Source of the DNA: JBCBTD01 sp039818825
GTDB taxonomy: Bacteria; Pseudomonadota; Alphaproteobacteria; Geminicoccales; Geminicoccaceae
Direction: 5' to 3'
DNA: 16,842 nucleotides
NCBI GenBank assembly: GCA_039818825.1
Contig: JBCBTD010000080.1
Span: forward strand, 1-16,842
Part shown: piece after piece, positions 1 to 5,475 of the stretch
Layout of the letters: every line of letters starts with the position of its first letter
Numbering within the stretch: the first letter of the stretch is position 1
Program-made: the position numbers and the translations under genes
The notes under the pieces: generated by a model
What the model was told of the DNA's origin: nothing
What the model saw: only the letters and a program-made list of their open reading frames with translations
Database searches by the model: none

Positions 1-832
1 CGTCATAGGCCACGTCCACGCCGGCCGGCGTGCCGCTGCCCGCCAGCTCGCTCACGCCGGCGGCGGGCGCGCCGAGCGACCAGTCGATGACGGTGGCGCC
101 CCCCGGCGCCGCCGCCGCGGCCCCGGCGTACTGCCACTGCGCGCCGTCGCTCTCGTACGTGTGGCCTTTGCCGTCTCGCGTCTCGTCAGCTTCGACCAGG
201 CGCCGCGAGCCGAGCCCGTCGGCGGCCGGGTCGGGTAGGTCGCCGTGGGTCGGCACCGCCGGCTTGGGCACGATCGACGTGCCGTCGACGCCGTCGCCGC
301 CACCGGCCGGGCCGGCGTGCTGCCACTGCGCGCCGTCGCTCTCGTACGTGTGCCCCTTGCCGTCGCGCGTCTCGTCGGCCTCCACCAGGCGCCGCGAGCC
401 GATCCCGTCGACGGCCGGGTTGGGCAGATCGGCATGGGTCGGCACAGCCAGCTTGGGAATGATCGACGTGCCGGGCTCGCCACCACCACCCGTCACCGGC
501 GCCGGGTCGCCGCCGTCGTGCGCACGCACCGATCCAGCGCCGGTGATCACGGCGCCGTCGGCGAGCCCGTGGAGATGCGCGCCCGGCGCCAGCCGCACCT
601 CGCCGTCCACGCGATAGGTGCGGCCCGGCTGCAGGAGGATCGGCAAACCGCGCGCCGCGGCGCGCTGCAGCGCCGCGGTGTCGTCCGTGACGCCATCGCC
701 CACCGCCCCGTCCAGCTCTACGGGTGCCCATGGGAGCAGCGCTAGCCGCTCTTCGAGCGACATCGGCCGCTCGGTAGCGCCACCCGGCGCCCGCGAGTTG
801 ACAAAGGGCTCGTCGATCCGTCGCGCCGGCAT
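1..832 (-). CDS. Tail-spike-like protein with pectate-lyase-type domain (3' end outside window)
   Basis: The minus-strand frame is open from ATG 832 to the window edge (277 codons, no stop), with consistent high-GC third positions. An in-frame stop seven codons upstream fixes the start region, and a GGAGA stretch lies just before the ATG. Residues 45-55 (GDGVTDDTAAL) are the typical entry motif of the pectate-lyase-3 type right-handed beta-helix found in phage tail spikes and some surface polysaccharide-degrading proteins. The stretch after it (ILLQPGRTYRVDGEVRL) fits the first helix coils. Residues 98-121 are Gly/Pro-rich, then two near-identical 53-residue modules follow at about 122-174 and 185-237. 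Each contains LPxPAxDGxG and YESDGAQW, a pattern common in phage tail and host-recognition proteins. A receptor-binding or depolymerase role is inferred. The catalytic region, if any, lies outside the window. Confidence 0.75.
   Translation of the reverse strand, partial: MPARRIDEPFVNSRAPGGATERPMSLEERLALLPWAPVELDGAVGDGVTDDTAALQRAAARGLPILLQPGRTYRVDGEVRLAPGAHLHGLADGAVITGAGSVRAHDGGDPAPVTGGGGEPGTSIIPKLAVPTHADLPNPAVDGIGSRRLVEADETRDGKGHTYESDGAQWQHAGPAGGGDGVDGTSIVPKPAVPTHGDLPDPAADGLGSRRLVEADETRDGKGHTYESDGAQWQYAGAAAAAPGGATVIDWSLGAPAAGVSELAGSGTPAGVDVAYD
124..473 (-). repeat. Two tandem copies of a 161-bp coding repeat (period 189 bp)
   Basis: Forward positions 124-284 and 313-473 are near-identical copies lying 189 bp (63 codons) apart. 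They encode two modules starting GTSI and ending GAQWQ(Y/H)AG. Differences are scattered, and several preserve the amino acid, so the copies have diverged as coding sequence. The linker between them (PAGGGDGVD) is Gly-rich. Confidence 0.9.
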
Positions 833-842
833 GGCCGTCTCC

Positions 843-891
843 GCACCTGTTCAGGTTCGGATGATCTAAACCCAAACGCTCTCAGGTGCAA
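843..891. promoter_or_regulatory. Operator-like palindrome and half-site upstream of the tail-spike gene
   Basis: Positions 845-856 read ACCTGTTCAGGT, an inverted repeat of ACCTG and CAGGT around TT. Positions 883-891 read CAGGTGCAA, the complement of TTGCACCTG. On the minus strand TTGCAC is followed 17 bases later by TAGATC, a weak -35/-10 candidate whose -35 part overlaps the half-site. The same two elements recur at 2338-2362. No known regulator consensus was recognised. Confidence 0.45.
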
Positions 892-972
892 ATGTCAGCC
901 ATTCAGCCAGATGCGCGGCCGACACCCCGCCGCGATGTTCTTGTTGCGTTCAGGGCATGGTATCGTCGCACG

Positions 973-1245
973 ATGCAACGCCCTATCGTCCTCGACGGCC
1001 TCGTCGCGTGCTGGGAACATGGGCACGACGTCTGCGCCGACTGCCTGTCCTGCGGCCGGCGGGTGCGCCTCGACATTCCCGCGATCGTGCGGCGCCACGG
1101 CCGCGACGTCGACCTCAAGCGGCGCCTCCGTTGCTCGGATTGCGGCGCCCGAAGCCCTGCCGTGTACATGCCGAGCCCCGGCCCGGCTGGCGAAATGGAG
1201 CGCCGCCGCATCGCCCGAGCAGGCGCGCTCGACATGGATGAATAG
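973..1245 (+). CDS. Small zinc-ribbon protein
   Basis: This 90-residue protein starts MQRPIVLDGL. Two CxxC knuckles, C24-x2-C27 and C54-x2-C57, lie 26 residues apart and suggest one zinc ribbon. Between them is a basic, amphipathic stretch (RLDIPAIVRRHGRDVDLKRR) that could bind nucleic acid. The frame is open upstream to GTG 886 and ATG 892, but codons there lack the third-position G/C bias, so ATG 973 is preferred. No Shine-Dalgarno precedes it. A TATCGT box at 961-966 ends six bases before the ATG, which would fit a leaderless message. It is the only plus-strand gene in the phage-like block and converges on the gene at 1253-1468. The function is unknown; a small regulator or phage accessory protein is a guess. 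Confidence 0.65.
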   Translation: MQRPIVLDGLVACWEHGHDVCADCLSCGRRVRLDIPAIVRRHGRDVDLKRRLRCSDCGARSPAVYMPSPGPAGEMERRRIARAGALDMDE

Positions 1246-1252
1246 CCCGCCC

Positions 1253-1468
1253 TCAATTGCTCTCGGGCTGGTCGTCGAGCCACGTTCTCACGTTGGCCCA
1301 ATCATCACCGTCAAACTGAGCGGCAGCGCGCAGCGTCTCAATGACGAGGGCTCGCTTGCGCCTGTCGTTGCCAGCGAGCTTCGCGACGCCAGCGGCCGGG
1401 GTTGAAACGAACGCCTCGTAAGCGTCGCGCCGATCGCCGAGGCGGGCGTCTTGGGAGGGGATGCTCAT
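1253..1468 (-). CDS. Small hypothetical protein, 71 residues
   Basis: The start ATG at 1468 is preceded by GAGGA eight bases upstream, a credible ribosome-binding site. The protein (MSIPSQDARLGDRR...) is soluble and mostly helical by inspection, with an acidic C-terminus (FDGDDWANVRTWLDDQPESN). No cysteines, signal peptide or membrane segment are seen, and the family is not recognised. The stop lies 8 bp from the stop of the convergent zinc-ribbon gene, a tight tail-to-tail arrangement typical of compact phage-like regions. Codon use is like the neighbouring minus-strand genes. Confidence 0.6.
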   Translation of the reverse strand: MSIPSQDARLGDRRDAYEAFVSTPAAGVAKLAGNDRRKRALVIETLRAAAQFDGDDWANVRTWLDDQPESN

Positions 1469-1605
1469 CCCTAGGGTCCTCTACGTCGTAGGTCCGTGCG
1501 TAGCAAAAAACGCTTTGCGGGCGGGTGCGTGTAGGCTTGCGCCATGTGCCTCCGTTCGCGGAGTGGATCGAAATCATCTTGATCTACTTGATGGTAACAG
1601 ACCCG

Positions 1606-1630
1606 ATCCGACCAGGGGTCGGGTTAATTT
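1606..1630 (+). terminator. Possible rho-independent terminator
   Basis: CCGACC at 1608-1613 and GGTCGG at 1617-1622 form a 6-bp stem with a 3-base loop. A flanking A-T pair and two wobble pairs extend it, and GTTAATTTT follows on the plus strand. No plus-strand gene ends nearby (the closest stop is at 1245), and the minus-strand side lacks a T run. The stem is short, so confidence is low. Confidence 0.35.
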
Positions 1631-1642
1631 TCGTTCATCGGC

Positions 1643-1729
1643 CTAGACCAAGTACAAATCCACGCCCACGAGTTCGCGGAAGCGCTCGCGTGCGGCGGCC
1701 TCGGACCTCACCAGGTTTGGTCTACGCAT
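1643..1729 (-). CDS. Possible 28-residue ORF overlapping the end of the upstream gene
   Basis: ATG 1729 to TAG 1643 encodes MRRPNLVRSEAAARERFREL followed by VGVDLYLV. From about 1709 onward the codons show the same G/C third-position bias as real genes here, which random sequence would not be expected to show. It overlaps the last seven codons of the 1708-2043 gene in another frame. It may be a translationally coupled small protein or the displaced C-terminus of a frameshifted neighbour. No clear ribosome-binding site is seen. Confidence 0.35.
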   Translation of the reverse strand: MRRPNLVRSEAAARERFRELVGVDLYLV

Positions 1730-2043
1730 CGAAACCCGCGATCGATGTCTCCCGGAAATACCCAACGCCAACTGACGCCCAAGGCGCCGTCACGCTTGTA
1801 CAGACGGACCTTGTAGACGGCGATCCAGTCACCCGTACGTACCGAGTAGGAGCGGGCGGCCCGCAGAACGAGCGCGCGCACCGGAGCGCCGCGGTGGACA
1901 ACCGCGACGACATCGCCAGCGCCGAAATCGGGGTCGCGCGCGTTCTGCAAGCTCCCCCACCCGTCGTTTCCGTTCTTGGGATACCTGTCGAGCACCTGTC
2001 CCGGCTCGATGGCCAGTTCCTTCACGCTCAATCGCCGAACCAT
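1708..2043 (-). CDS. Hypothetical protein, 111 residues, probably beta-rich
   Basis: ATG 2043 lies 10 bp after the stop of the 2054-2287 gene, with GAGG before it, so the two are probably co-transcribed. The protein has a short basic start (MVRRLSVKEL) and alternating hydrophobic stretches (DVVAVVHRGAPVRALVL, then DWIAVYKVRLY) that suggest a small beta-barrel or sandwich. It has several tryptophans and ends CVDQTW. No catalytic motif, signal peptide or metal-binding cluster is visible, and the family is not recognised. Its position between thermonuclease-like and tail-like genes suggests a phage accessory or structural protein, but this rests on context only. Confidence 0.6.
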   Translation of the reverse strand: MVRRLSVKELAIEPGQVLDRYPKNGNDGWGSLQNARDPDFGAGDVVAVVHRGAPVRALVLRAARSYSVRTGDWIAVYKVRLYKRDGALGVSWRWVFPGDIDRGFRCVDQTW

Positions 2044-2053
2044 CGCCGCCGCC

Positions 2054-2287
2054 TCAGTTCACGGCCGCGGAAGCGGGAACCATGTCCGCCACGGCGGCGA
2101 CGTATTTCGGATTGCCGCAGCCGTCCCGGCCGCCGTCAGCAAGAAGCCCCCGCTTCCTCGCCGCGCGAACGGCCGCGGCGCAGGCGCTCCGGCCAAACTG
2201 CCAGGTGAAGAATGCCGGAATGACGTCATTCCCCTCATTGGCCCAGGCGACCATTTCGTTCATGGCGGCTTCGGTTTTCGGGCTCAT
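2054..2287 (-). CDS. Small protein with possible winged-helix DNA-binding core
   Basis: This 77-residue protein starts MSPKTEAAMNEMVAW. ATG 2287 is chosen because GGAG lies eight bases upstream; a GTG at 2320 would add 11 residues but has no clear ribosome-binding site. After an N-terminal helix, the segment FGRSACAAAVRAARKRGLLA resembles the second and third helices of a winged-helix domain. The following Gly-rich turn and NPKYVAAV could be the wing. This is a visual resemblance, not a database match. The gene is first of a probable pair with 1708-2043. Its upstream region (2288-2362) carries two overlapping palindromes, so autoregulation is plausible but unproven. A purely structural role cannot be excluded. 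Confidence 0.6.
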   Translation of the reverse strand: MSPKTEAAMNEMVAWANEGNDVIPAFFTWQFGRSACAAAVRAARKRGLLADGGRDGCGNPKYVAAVADMVPASAAVN

Positions 2288-2337
2288 CGATCGCTCTCCA
2301 GTCCCAATCAACGAAGCCACCCTACACCGGCCACCTT

Positions 2338-2362
2338 AACCTGTACAGGTGCAATTGCACCT
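2338..2362. promoter_or_regulatory. Two overlapping perfect palindromes, operator-like
   Basis: Positions 2339-2350 read ACCTGTACAGGT and positions 2347-2362 read AGGTGCAATTGCACCT. Both are perfect palindromes and they share AGGT. They overlap the stop codon of the thermonuclease-like gene and lie about 50-75 bp upstream of ATG 2287. No T run follows, so they are unlikely to be a terminator. AACCTGTACAGGTGC (2338-2352) matches the minus-strand site at 857-843 in 14 of 15 bases. Confidence 0.5.
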
Positions 2363-2696
2363 ATCTCGGTTCGAGCGGCGCATACCAGCCGTCGCTGTAG
2401 CGCCGCACGTCGACCACATGGCCCGCCGTGACGAGAGGTACGGCGACGTCCCGGCCGTCGAGGCCGAAACAGCGGGCGACCAGCCGTCGCCGCGCCGTGC
2501 GGTCCCGATGACGGCCGACGCAGATCACCCCGCCTGCCACCAGCTCACGCAGCGCCTTCGTCGCCTCGAGGTACCCGGCCTCGCCGCGCTCCGACGCATC
2601 GACGCCCCACAGCCGTACCCGCTCGCCATCGACGTCGAGCGTGTCGCCATCGACCACCGACAGGCACAGCGCCGCCACTAGACAGACCGCGAACAT
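2361..2696 (-). CDS. Thermonuclease (SNase-like) family protein, secreted
   Basis: This 111-residue protein has a hydrophobic N-terminus (MFAVCLVAALCLS) that acts as a probable export signal and runs straight into the nuclease fold. Signature motifs of the staphylococcal nuclease family are present: VVDGDTL (residues 14-20), VRLWGVDASE (27-36) and an Arg-rich stretch DRTARRRLVAR (65-75). By family alignment D18, R28, D33, E36 and an Arg near 70 match the calcium-binding and catalytic residues of SNase, so activity on DNA or RNA is likely. Start ATG 2696 has GGAGGGG ten bases upstream. The protein is short for the family (usually about 130-170 residues), lacking a C-terminal extension. Small nucleases of this type are frequent in proteobacterial phage-like regions. 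Its stop overlaps the palindromes at 2347-2362. Confidence 0.8.
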   Translation of the reverse strand: MFAVCLVAALCLSVVDGDTLDVDGERVRLWGVDASERGEAGYLEATKALRELVAGGVICVGRHRDRTARRRLVARCFGLDGRDVAVPLVTAGHVVDVRRYSDGWYAPLEPR

Positions 2697-2767
2697 TGCA
2701 ACAAAACCCCTCCACGGGCCTCAACCCAACGCGGGCCACCTTACCAAAGCGCGCTTCGGTTGAGGCA

Positions 2768-2792
2768 GGAGTACAACGACGGAGTACAACGA
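2768..2792. repeat. Short tandem direct repeat upstream of tRNA-Thr
   Basis: GGAGTACAACGA occurs at 2768-2779 and again at 2781-2792, a perfect 12-base repeat with period 13, about 50 bp upstream of the tRNA. It might be a protein-binding site or a relic of the element boundary. Nothing else supports either reading. Confidence 0.6.
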
Positions 2793-2844
2793 AGCGCCCA
2801 ACCACCATGGTCGATGCCGAATTAGCCCACGAAAACAATACGTT

Positions 2845-2920
2845 GCCGCAGTAGCTCAGCCGGTAGAGCACCTGATTTGTAATCAGGGGGTCGGGGGTTC
2901 GAACCCCTCCTGCGGCACCA
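2845..2920 (+). tRNA. tRNA-Thr (anticodon TGT)
   Basis: A 76-base cloverleaf can be folded by eye. The acceptor stem GCCGCAG pairs with CTGCGGC. The D-arm contains AGCCGGTAGA, the anticodon stem CCTGA/TCAGG (2871-2875 and 2883-2887) encloses loop TTTGTAA, and the T-arm has GGGGGTTCGAACCCC. The anticodon TGT at 2878-2880 reads ACA threonine codons. The discriminator is A and the CCA end is encoded at 2918-2920. The gene lies between the phage-like block and the first ABC operon, transcribed away from the block. Confidence 0.96.
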
Positions 2921-2948
2921 ATCTTCTTCAATGGGTTGAATGAGACTG

Positions 2949-2983
2949 CTTCCACACGACGAACAATTGAGCCAGTGTGGAAG
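2949..2983. repeat. Inverted repeat downstream of tRNA-Thr
   Basis: CTTCCACAC (2949-2957) and GTGTGGAAG (2975-2983) form a perfect 9-bp stem with a 17-base loop, 28 bases after the tRNA 3' end. There is no T run, so it is not a typical terminator. It could be a processing signal or protein site. Confidence 0.5.
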
Positions 2984-3140
2984 TACATGGGAGGTAACGC
3001 TGCACGCTCGCGAACTGTGCCAGCGACCCTGACCGCGAACAGCTGAACACGGTCTCCCGGCATTCGACCGCCGACACGGCTGCCCCAAGCCGATCGGCCC
3101 ACCCGTCGGACGTTGGCCTACTTCCGCTGTAAGCCGGCGG

Positions 3141-3329
3141 TGCATCCGTGCTTCACCAAACCTCCGCCTGGACCGACTGCTGGCGGTAGGTCACGGTCTC
3201 GACACGGTGAATCGGGCGCTCCACGATCGCGATATCGATGTCCATGACGTCATCGGCATCGACCTCATCCCGGCGACCATGATGGCCGCCTCGCAAGCAC
3301 ACCGGCTGCGTCTCTTCTACGTCGCCTGA
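3141..3329 (+). pseudogene. 3' remnant of an unidentified gene
   Basis: A plus-strand frame from about 3141 to TGA 3327-3329 has gene-like codon use and reads naturally near its end (DLIPATMMAASQAHRLRLFY, then VA). No start codon with a ribosome-binding site opens it, and the upstream part loses coding character. It looks like the C-terminal 50-60 residues of a gene whose 5' part was lost, perhaps by recombination near the tRNA. The family is not recognised. Confidence 0.35.
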
Positions 3330-3595
3330 TCGTTCGGCTCGGGCCCGCTCCAGGCACGTTCCGGAGCGGACAGAGCTTTGCCCCTGGCGGTCAGCCGAAC
3401 CCCGCGACGTTCGTACGCGGATCCGCCGACACGATCATCGGCACCGACTTGCCGATCGACGCTCGCCTTGGCGCGAAAATTGCTCCAACGTTCTGGGCAA
3501 CGAACGAGGGAGCGAGGCGACGTGATCGTGCTGCTGGCGAGACGACCGGCGCTGATCGGTTCGACGGCAACTGCCGCAGGGCCGAACACGGACGC

Positions 3596-3622
3596 GGTCA
3601 GCCGCGACGGGCGCGGCTGACC
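3596..3622 (+). promoter_or_regulatory. Strong hairpin abutting the first permease start codon
   Basis: GGTCAGCCGCG (3596-3606) and CGCGGCTGACC (3612-3622) form a perfect 11-bp stem with loop ACGGG. It ends five bases before ATG 3628 and occupies the place where a Shine-Dalgarno would sit; none is visible outside it. Translational control of the operon is inferred. No T run follows, so termination is unlikely. Confidence 0.55.
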
Positions 3623-3627
3623 AAGCG

Positions 3628-4569
3628 ATGTGGCAGCAACTCCTCAAGCGTTTGCTGCTGTCCGTCCCCGTTCTCTTCGGCGTGCTGCTCTTGGGCTTCA
3701 TGCTTCTGCAGCTCGTTCCCGGCGATCCGGCCGTGGTGCTCGCCGGACCGATGGCGCCGCCGGCGGTCATCGAGCAGATCCGCGTCGACATGGGTCTCGA
3801 CCAACCGCTGTTGGTGCAGTTCTTCCTCTATCTCGGCCGGGTGCTCCAAGGCGACCTCGGGCGCTCGTTGATCTCCAACGTCCCGGTGGTCGAGGAACTC
3901 GCGCGGACCATCGGTCCGACGGCGGAATTGATGCTCGCCTCACTGCTGTGGTCGACGCCGCTCGGCATCGCCCTCGGCACCATCGCCGCCGTCAATCAAG
4001 GCCGCTTCCTCGATCAGGCGGTGATGGCGTTCTCGGTCGCCGGCGTGTCGATGCCGATCTTCTTCATAGCACTGCTGTTGATGCAGTATCTCGGTTACTA
4101 TTGGCAGCTCCTGCCTTTCGTCGGGCGCGGCGGGCCGCTCTGGACCATCGACGGGCTCCGCCACATCGCCCTGCCGGCGCTCTCCTTGGGCCTGATCTTC
4201 ATCGGCCCGGTCGCACGAATGACCCGTACGGCGGTGCTCGACACGCTCCGTGCCGACTTCGTGCGGACGGCCCGCGCCAAGGGGCTGCGGGAGCGCGTCG
4301 TCGTGCTGCACCATGCGCTCCGCAACGCCTTGATCCCGGTCATTACCCTGATCGGCCTGCAGGCCGGATACCTGTTGGGTGGCGCCGTCGTGACCGAGAC
4401 GATCTTCTCCTGGCCGGGAGTCGGGAGGCTCGCCGTGGGCGCGATCCTCGCGTCCGATTTTCCTCTCGCCCAGGGGACGATCCTGGTCCTCGCCCTCTCC
4501 TTCATCGCCATCAACCTGATCGTCGATCTGCTCTACGCGGCGCTCGATCCTCGCGTGGAGACGGCCTGA
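3628..4569 (+). CDS. Dpp/Opp-type ABC transporter permease (DppB-like)
   Basis: This 313-residue inner-membrane permease is of the DppB/OppB/GsiC type and is the first gene of a five-gene importer operon. The start MWQQLLKRLLLSVPVLFGVL and the PGDP motif (31-34) after the first membrane helix are diagnostic of this family. Several further hydrophobic segments follow. The cytoplasmic EAA-type loop (about 211-240, FVRTARAKGLRERVV...) that docks on the ATPase is present, and the C-terminus DLLYAALDPRVETA is typical. Length is normal for the family. The start follows a stable hairpin with no visible Shine-Dalgarno, yet an in-frame stop upstream (3553-3555) and family alignment support ATG 3628. 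The stop overlaps the next start by one base (TGATG). The substrate cannot be read from the permease. Confidence 0.93.
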   Translation: MWQQLLKRLLLSVPVLFGVLLLGFMLLQLVPGDPAVVLAGPMAPPAVIEQIRVDMGLDQPLLVQFFLYLGRVLQGDLGRSLISNVPVVEELARTIGPTAELMLASLLWSTPLGIALGTIAAVNQGRFLDQAVMAFSVAGVSMPIFFIALLLMQYLGYYWQLLPFVGRGGPLWTIDGLRHIALPALSLGLIFIGPVARMTRTAVLDTLRADFVRTARAKGLRERVVVLHHALRNALIPVITLIGLQAGYLLGGAVVTETIFSWPGVGRLAVGAILASDFPLAQGTILVLALSFIAINLIVDLLYAALDPRVETA

Positions 4570-5453
4570 TGGCCAGCACTGCGCCGCTCGAGGTCACGAC
4601 CGCCCCGCGGCGGCGCGGTCCGATGTTGCGCTTGTTTCGGCGAAAGGGTGCGCTGGTCGCGGCGATTTTGCTCGCTGCCTCGGCCCTCGGCGCCGTGTTC
4701 GCACCGCTGGTGGCACCGTTCGATCCGTTTGCCACCGCCGGCCGGCCGCTCCTGCCGCCGTTCTGGGCCGAAGGCGCCGACGCCCAGTTCGTGCTCGGCA
4801 CCGACGGCCAGGGTCGCGACATCCTCAGCCGGCTGCTCTACGGCGCGCGGCTCACGCTTTCGATCGGGCTGCTTTCGGTCGGCATCGGCGGAGCCTTCGG
4901 CATGGCGATCGGCTTGCTGTCGGCGTTCTTCCAGAAGGCCGATCCCTACCTCATGCGTCTGGTCGACGTGTTGTTGTCGTTCCCGGCGATCCTGCTGGGC
5001 CTGGCGGTGGCGGCGATCTTCGGCCCAGGTGCACTGGCCATCGTCGTCGCCCTCTCGGTCGCCACCATCCCCGACGTCGCCCGGGTCACCCGCAGCGCCG
5101 CGGTGGTGGTGATGGGCCAGGACTACATCGAGTCCGGCCGTGCGATCGGGTTGTCCAACGGCACGTTGATCGTCCGCTACCTGGCGCTGAACTGCATCTC
5201 GACCGTGTTCGTCTTCCTCACCTTGCGCTTCGGCCAGGTGATCCTGATCGGCGCGGCGCTGAGCTTCCTCGGCCTCGGCGCCCGGCCGCCGACCGCCGAG
5301 TTGGGCATGATGGCGGCGCAGGGACGCGACTTCTTGTTCTTCGCGCCCCATGTCGCGACCGTGCCGAGCTTGGCGATCTTCGTGATCGTGCTGTCGGCCA
5401 ACGTGCTGGGCGATGCGCTCCGCGACGTGCTCGACCCGCGGCTTCGCACATGA
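4569..5453 (+). CDS. Dpp/Opp-type ABC transporter permease (DppC-like)
   Basis: This 294-residue partner permease is of the DppC/OppC/GsiD type. ATG 4569 overlaps the preceding TGA by one base, implying translational coupling. The cytoplasmic N-terminus (RRRGPMLRLFRRKGALVAA) leads into the first helix. A periplasmic segment follows with FVLGTDGQGRDILSRLLYGA, the family signature before the core permease domain. The EAA-type loop lies at about 186-215 (YIESGRAIGLSNGTLIV...). The conserved AALSFLGLGARPPTAELG segment and the C-terminal DALRDVLDPRLRT are also typical. All expected parts are present and no frameshift is seen. It should heterodimerise with the preceding permease to form the channel. 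Confidence 0.94.
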   Translation: MASTAPLEVTTAPRRRGPMLRLFRRKGALVAAILLAASALGAVFAPLVAPFDPFATAGRPLLPPFWAEGADAQFVLGTDGQGRDILSRLLYGARLTLSIGLLSVGIGGAFGMAIGLLSAFFQKADPYLMRLVDVLLSFPAILLGLAVAAIFGPGALAIVVALSVATIPDVARVTRSAAVVVMGQDYIESGRAIGLSNGTLIVRYLALNCISTVFVFLTLRFGQVILIGAALSFLGLGARPPTAELGMMAAQGRDFLFFAPHVATVPSLAIFVIVLSANVLGDALRDVLDPRLRT

Positions 5454-5475
5454 CGACACCAAAAGGGGACATCCG

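Larger units (their letters stand above)
2921..3627. other. Intergenic stretch with no intact gene
   Basis: Between tRNA-Thr and the first ABC operon no ORF has a start, a ribosome-binding site and consistent codon bias together. The stretch holds an inverted repeat (2949-2983), a coding-like remnant ending at 3329 and a strong hairpin (3596-3622). A further faintly coding-like plus-strand frame at about 3331-3500 lacks a plausible start. It must contain the promoter of the ABC operon, but no convincing -35/-10 pair was found. Confidence 0.6.

Noticed and set aside
124..473. CRISPR or non-coding tandem array
   Set aside because: There are only two copies, they are 161 bp long, and both are in frame within a protein.
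30..875. Plus-strand and alternative minus-strand ORFs over the tail-spike region
   Set aside because: They are low-complexity Arg/Pro/Ala/Ser translations; the third minus frame gives GDGVTDDTAAL and coherent repeats.
843..891. LexA/SOS box
   Set aside because: The sites lack the alphaproteobacterial GTTC-N7-GTTC spacing and other LexA consensus forms I know.
1525..2208. Plus-strand 227-codon ORF
   Set aside because: It overlaps the 1708-2043 and 2054-2287 minus-strand genes, which have ribosome-binding sites and better composition; its translation is Arg/Pro-rich noise.
2338..2362. Rho-independent terminator after the thermonuclease-like gene
   Set aside because: Overlapping palindromes without any T run on either strand; operator-like reading fits better.
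2742..2759. Hairpin ACCAAAGC/GCTTCGGT as terminator
   Set aside because: One mismatch in the stem, almost no loop, and no T run.
2901..2920. Attachment-site duplication of the tRNA 3' end
   Set aside because: No second copy of the T-arm or acceptor sequence was found in the window.
2822..3145. Minus-strand ORF reading RRGSNPRPPDYKSGALPAEL across the tRNA
   Set aside because: This is the well-known antisense translation of a tRNA gene, not a protein.
3317..3589. Minus-strand 90-residue ORF before the first ABC operon
   Set aside because: Poor codon bias, no ribosome-binding site and no recognisable motif.
3630..4568. Upstream part of the open frame that continues into the second permease
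   Set aside because: It is an Arg/Ala-rich shadow of the first permease; the real second permease starts at ATG 4569.
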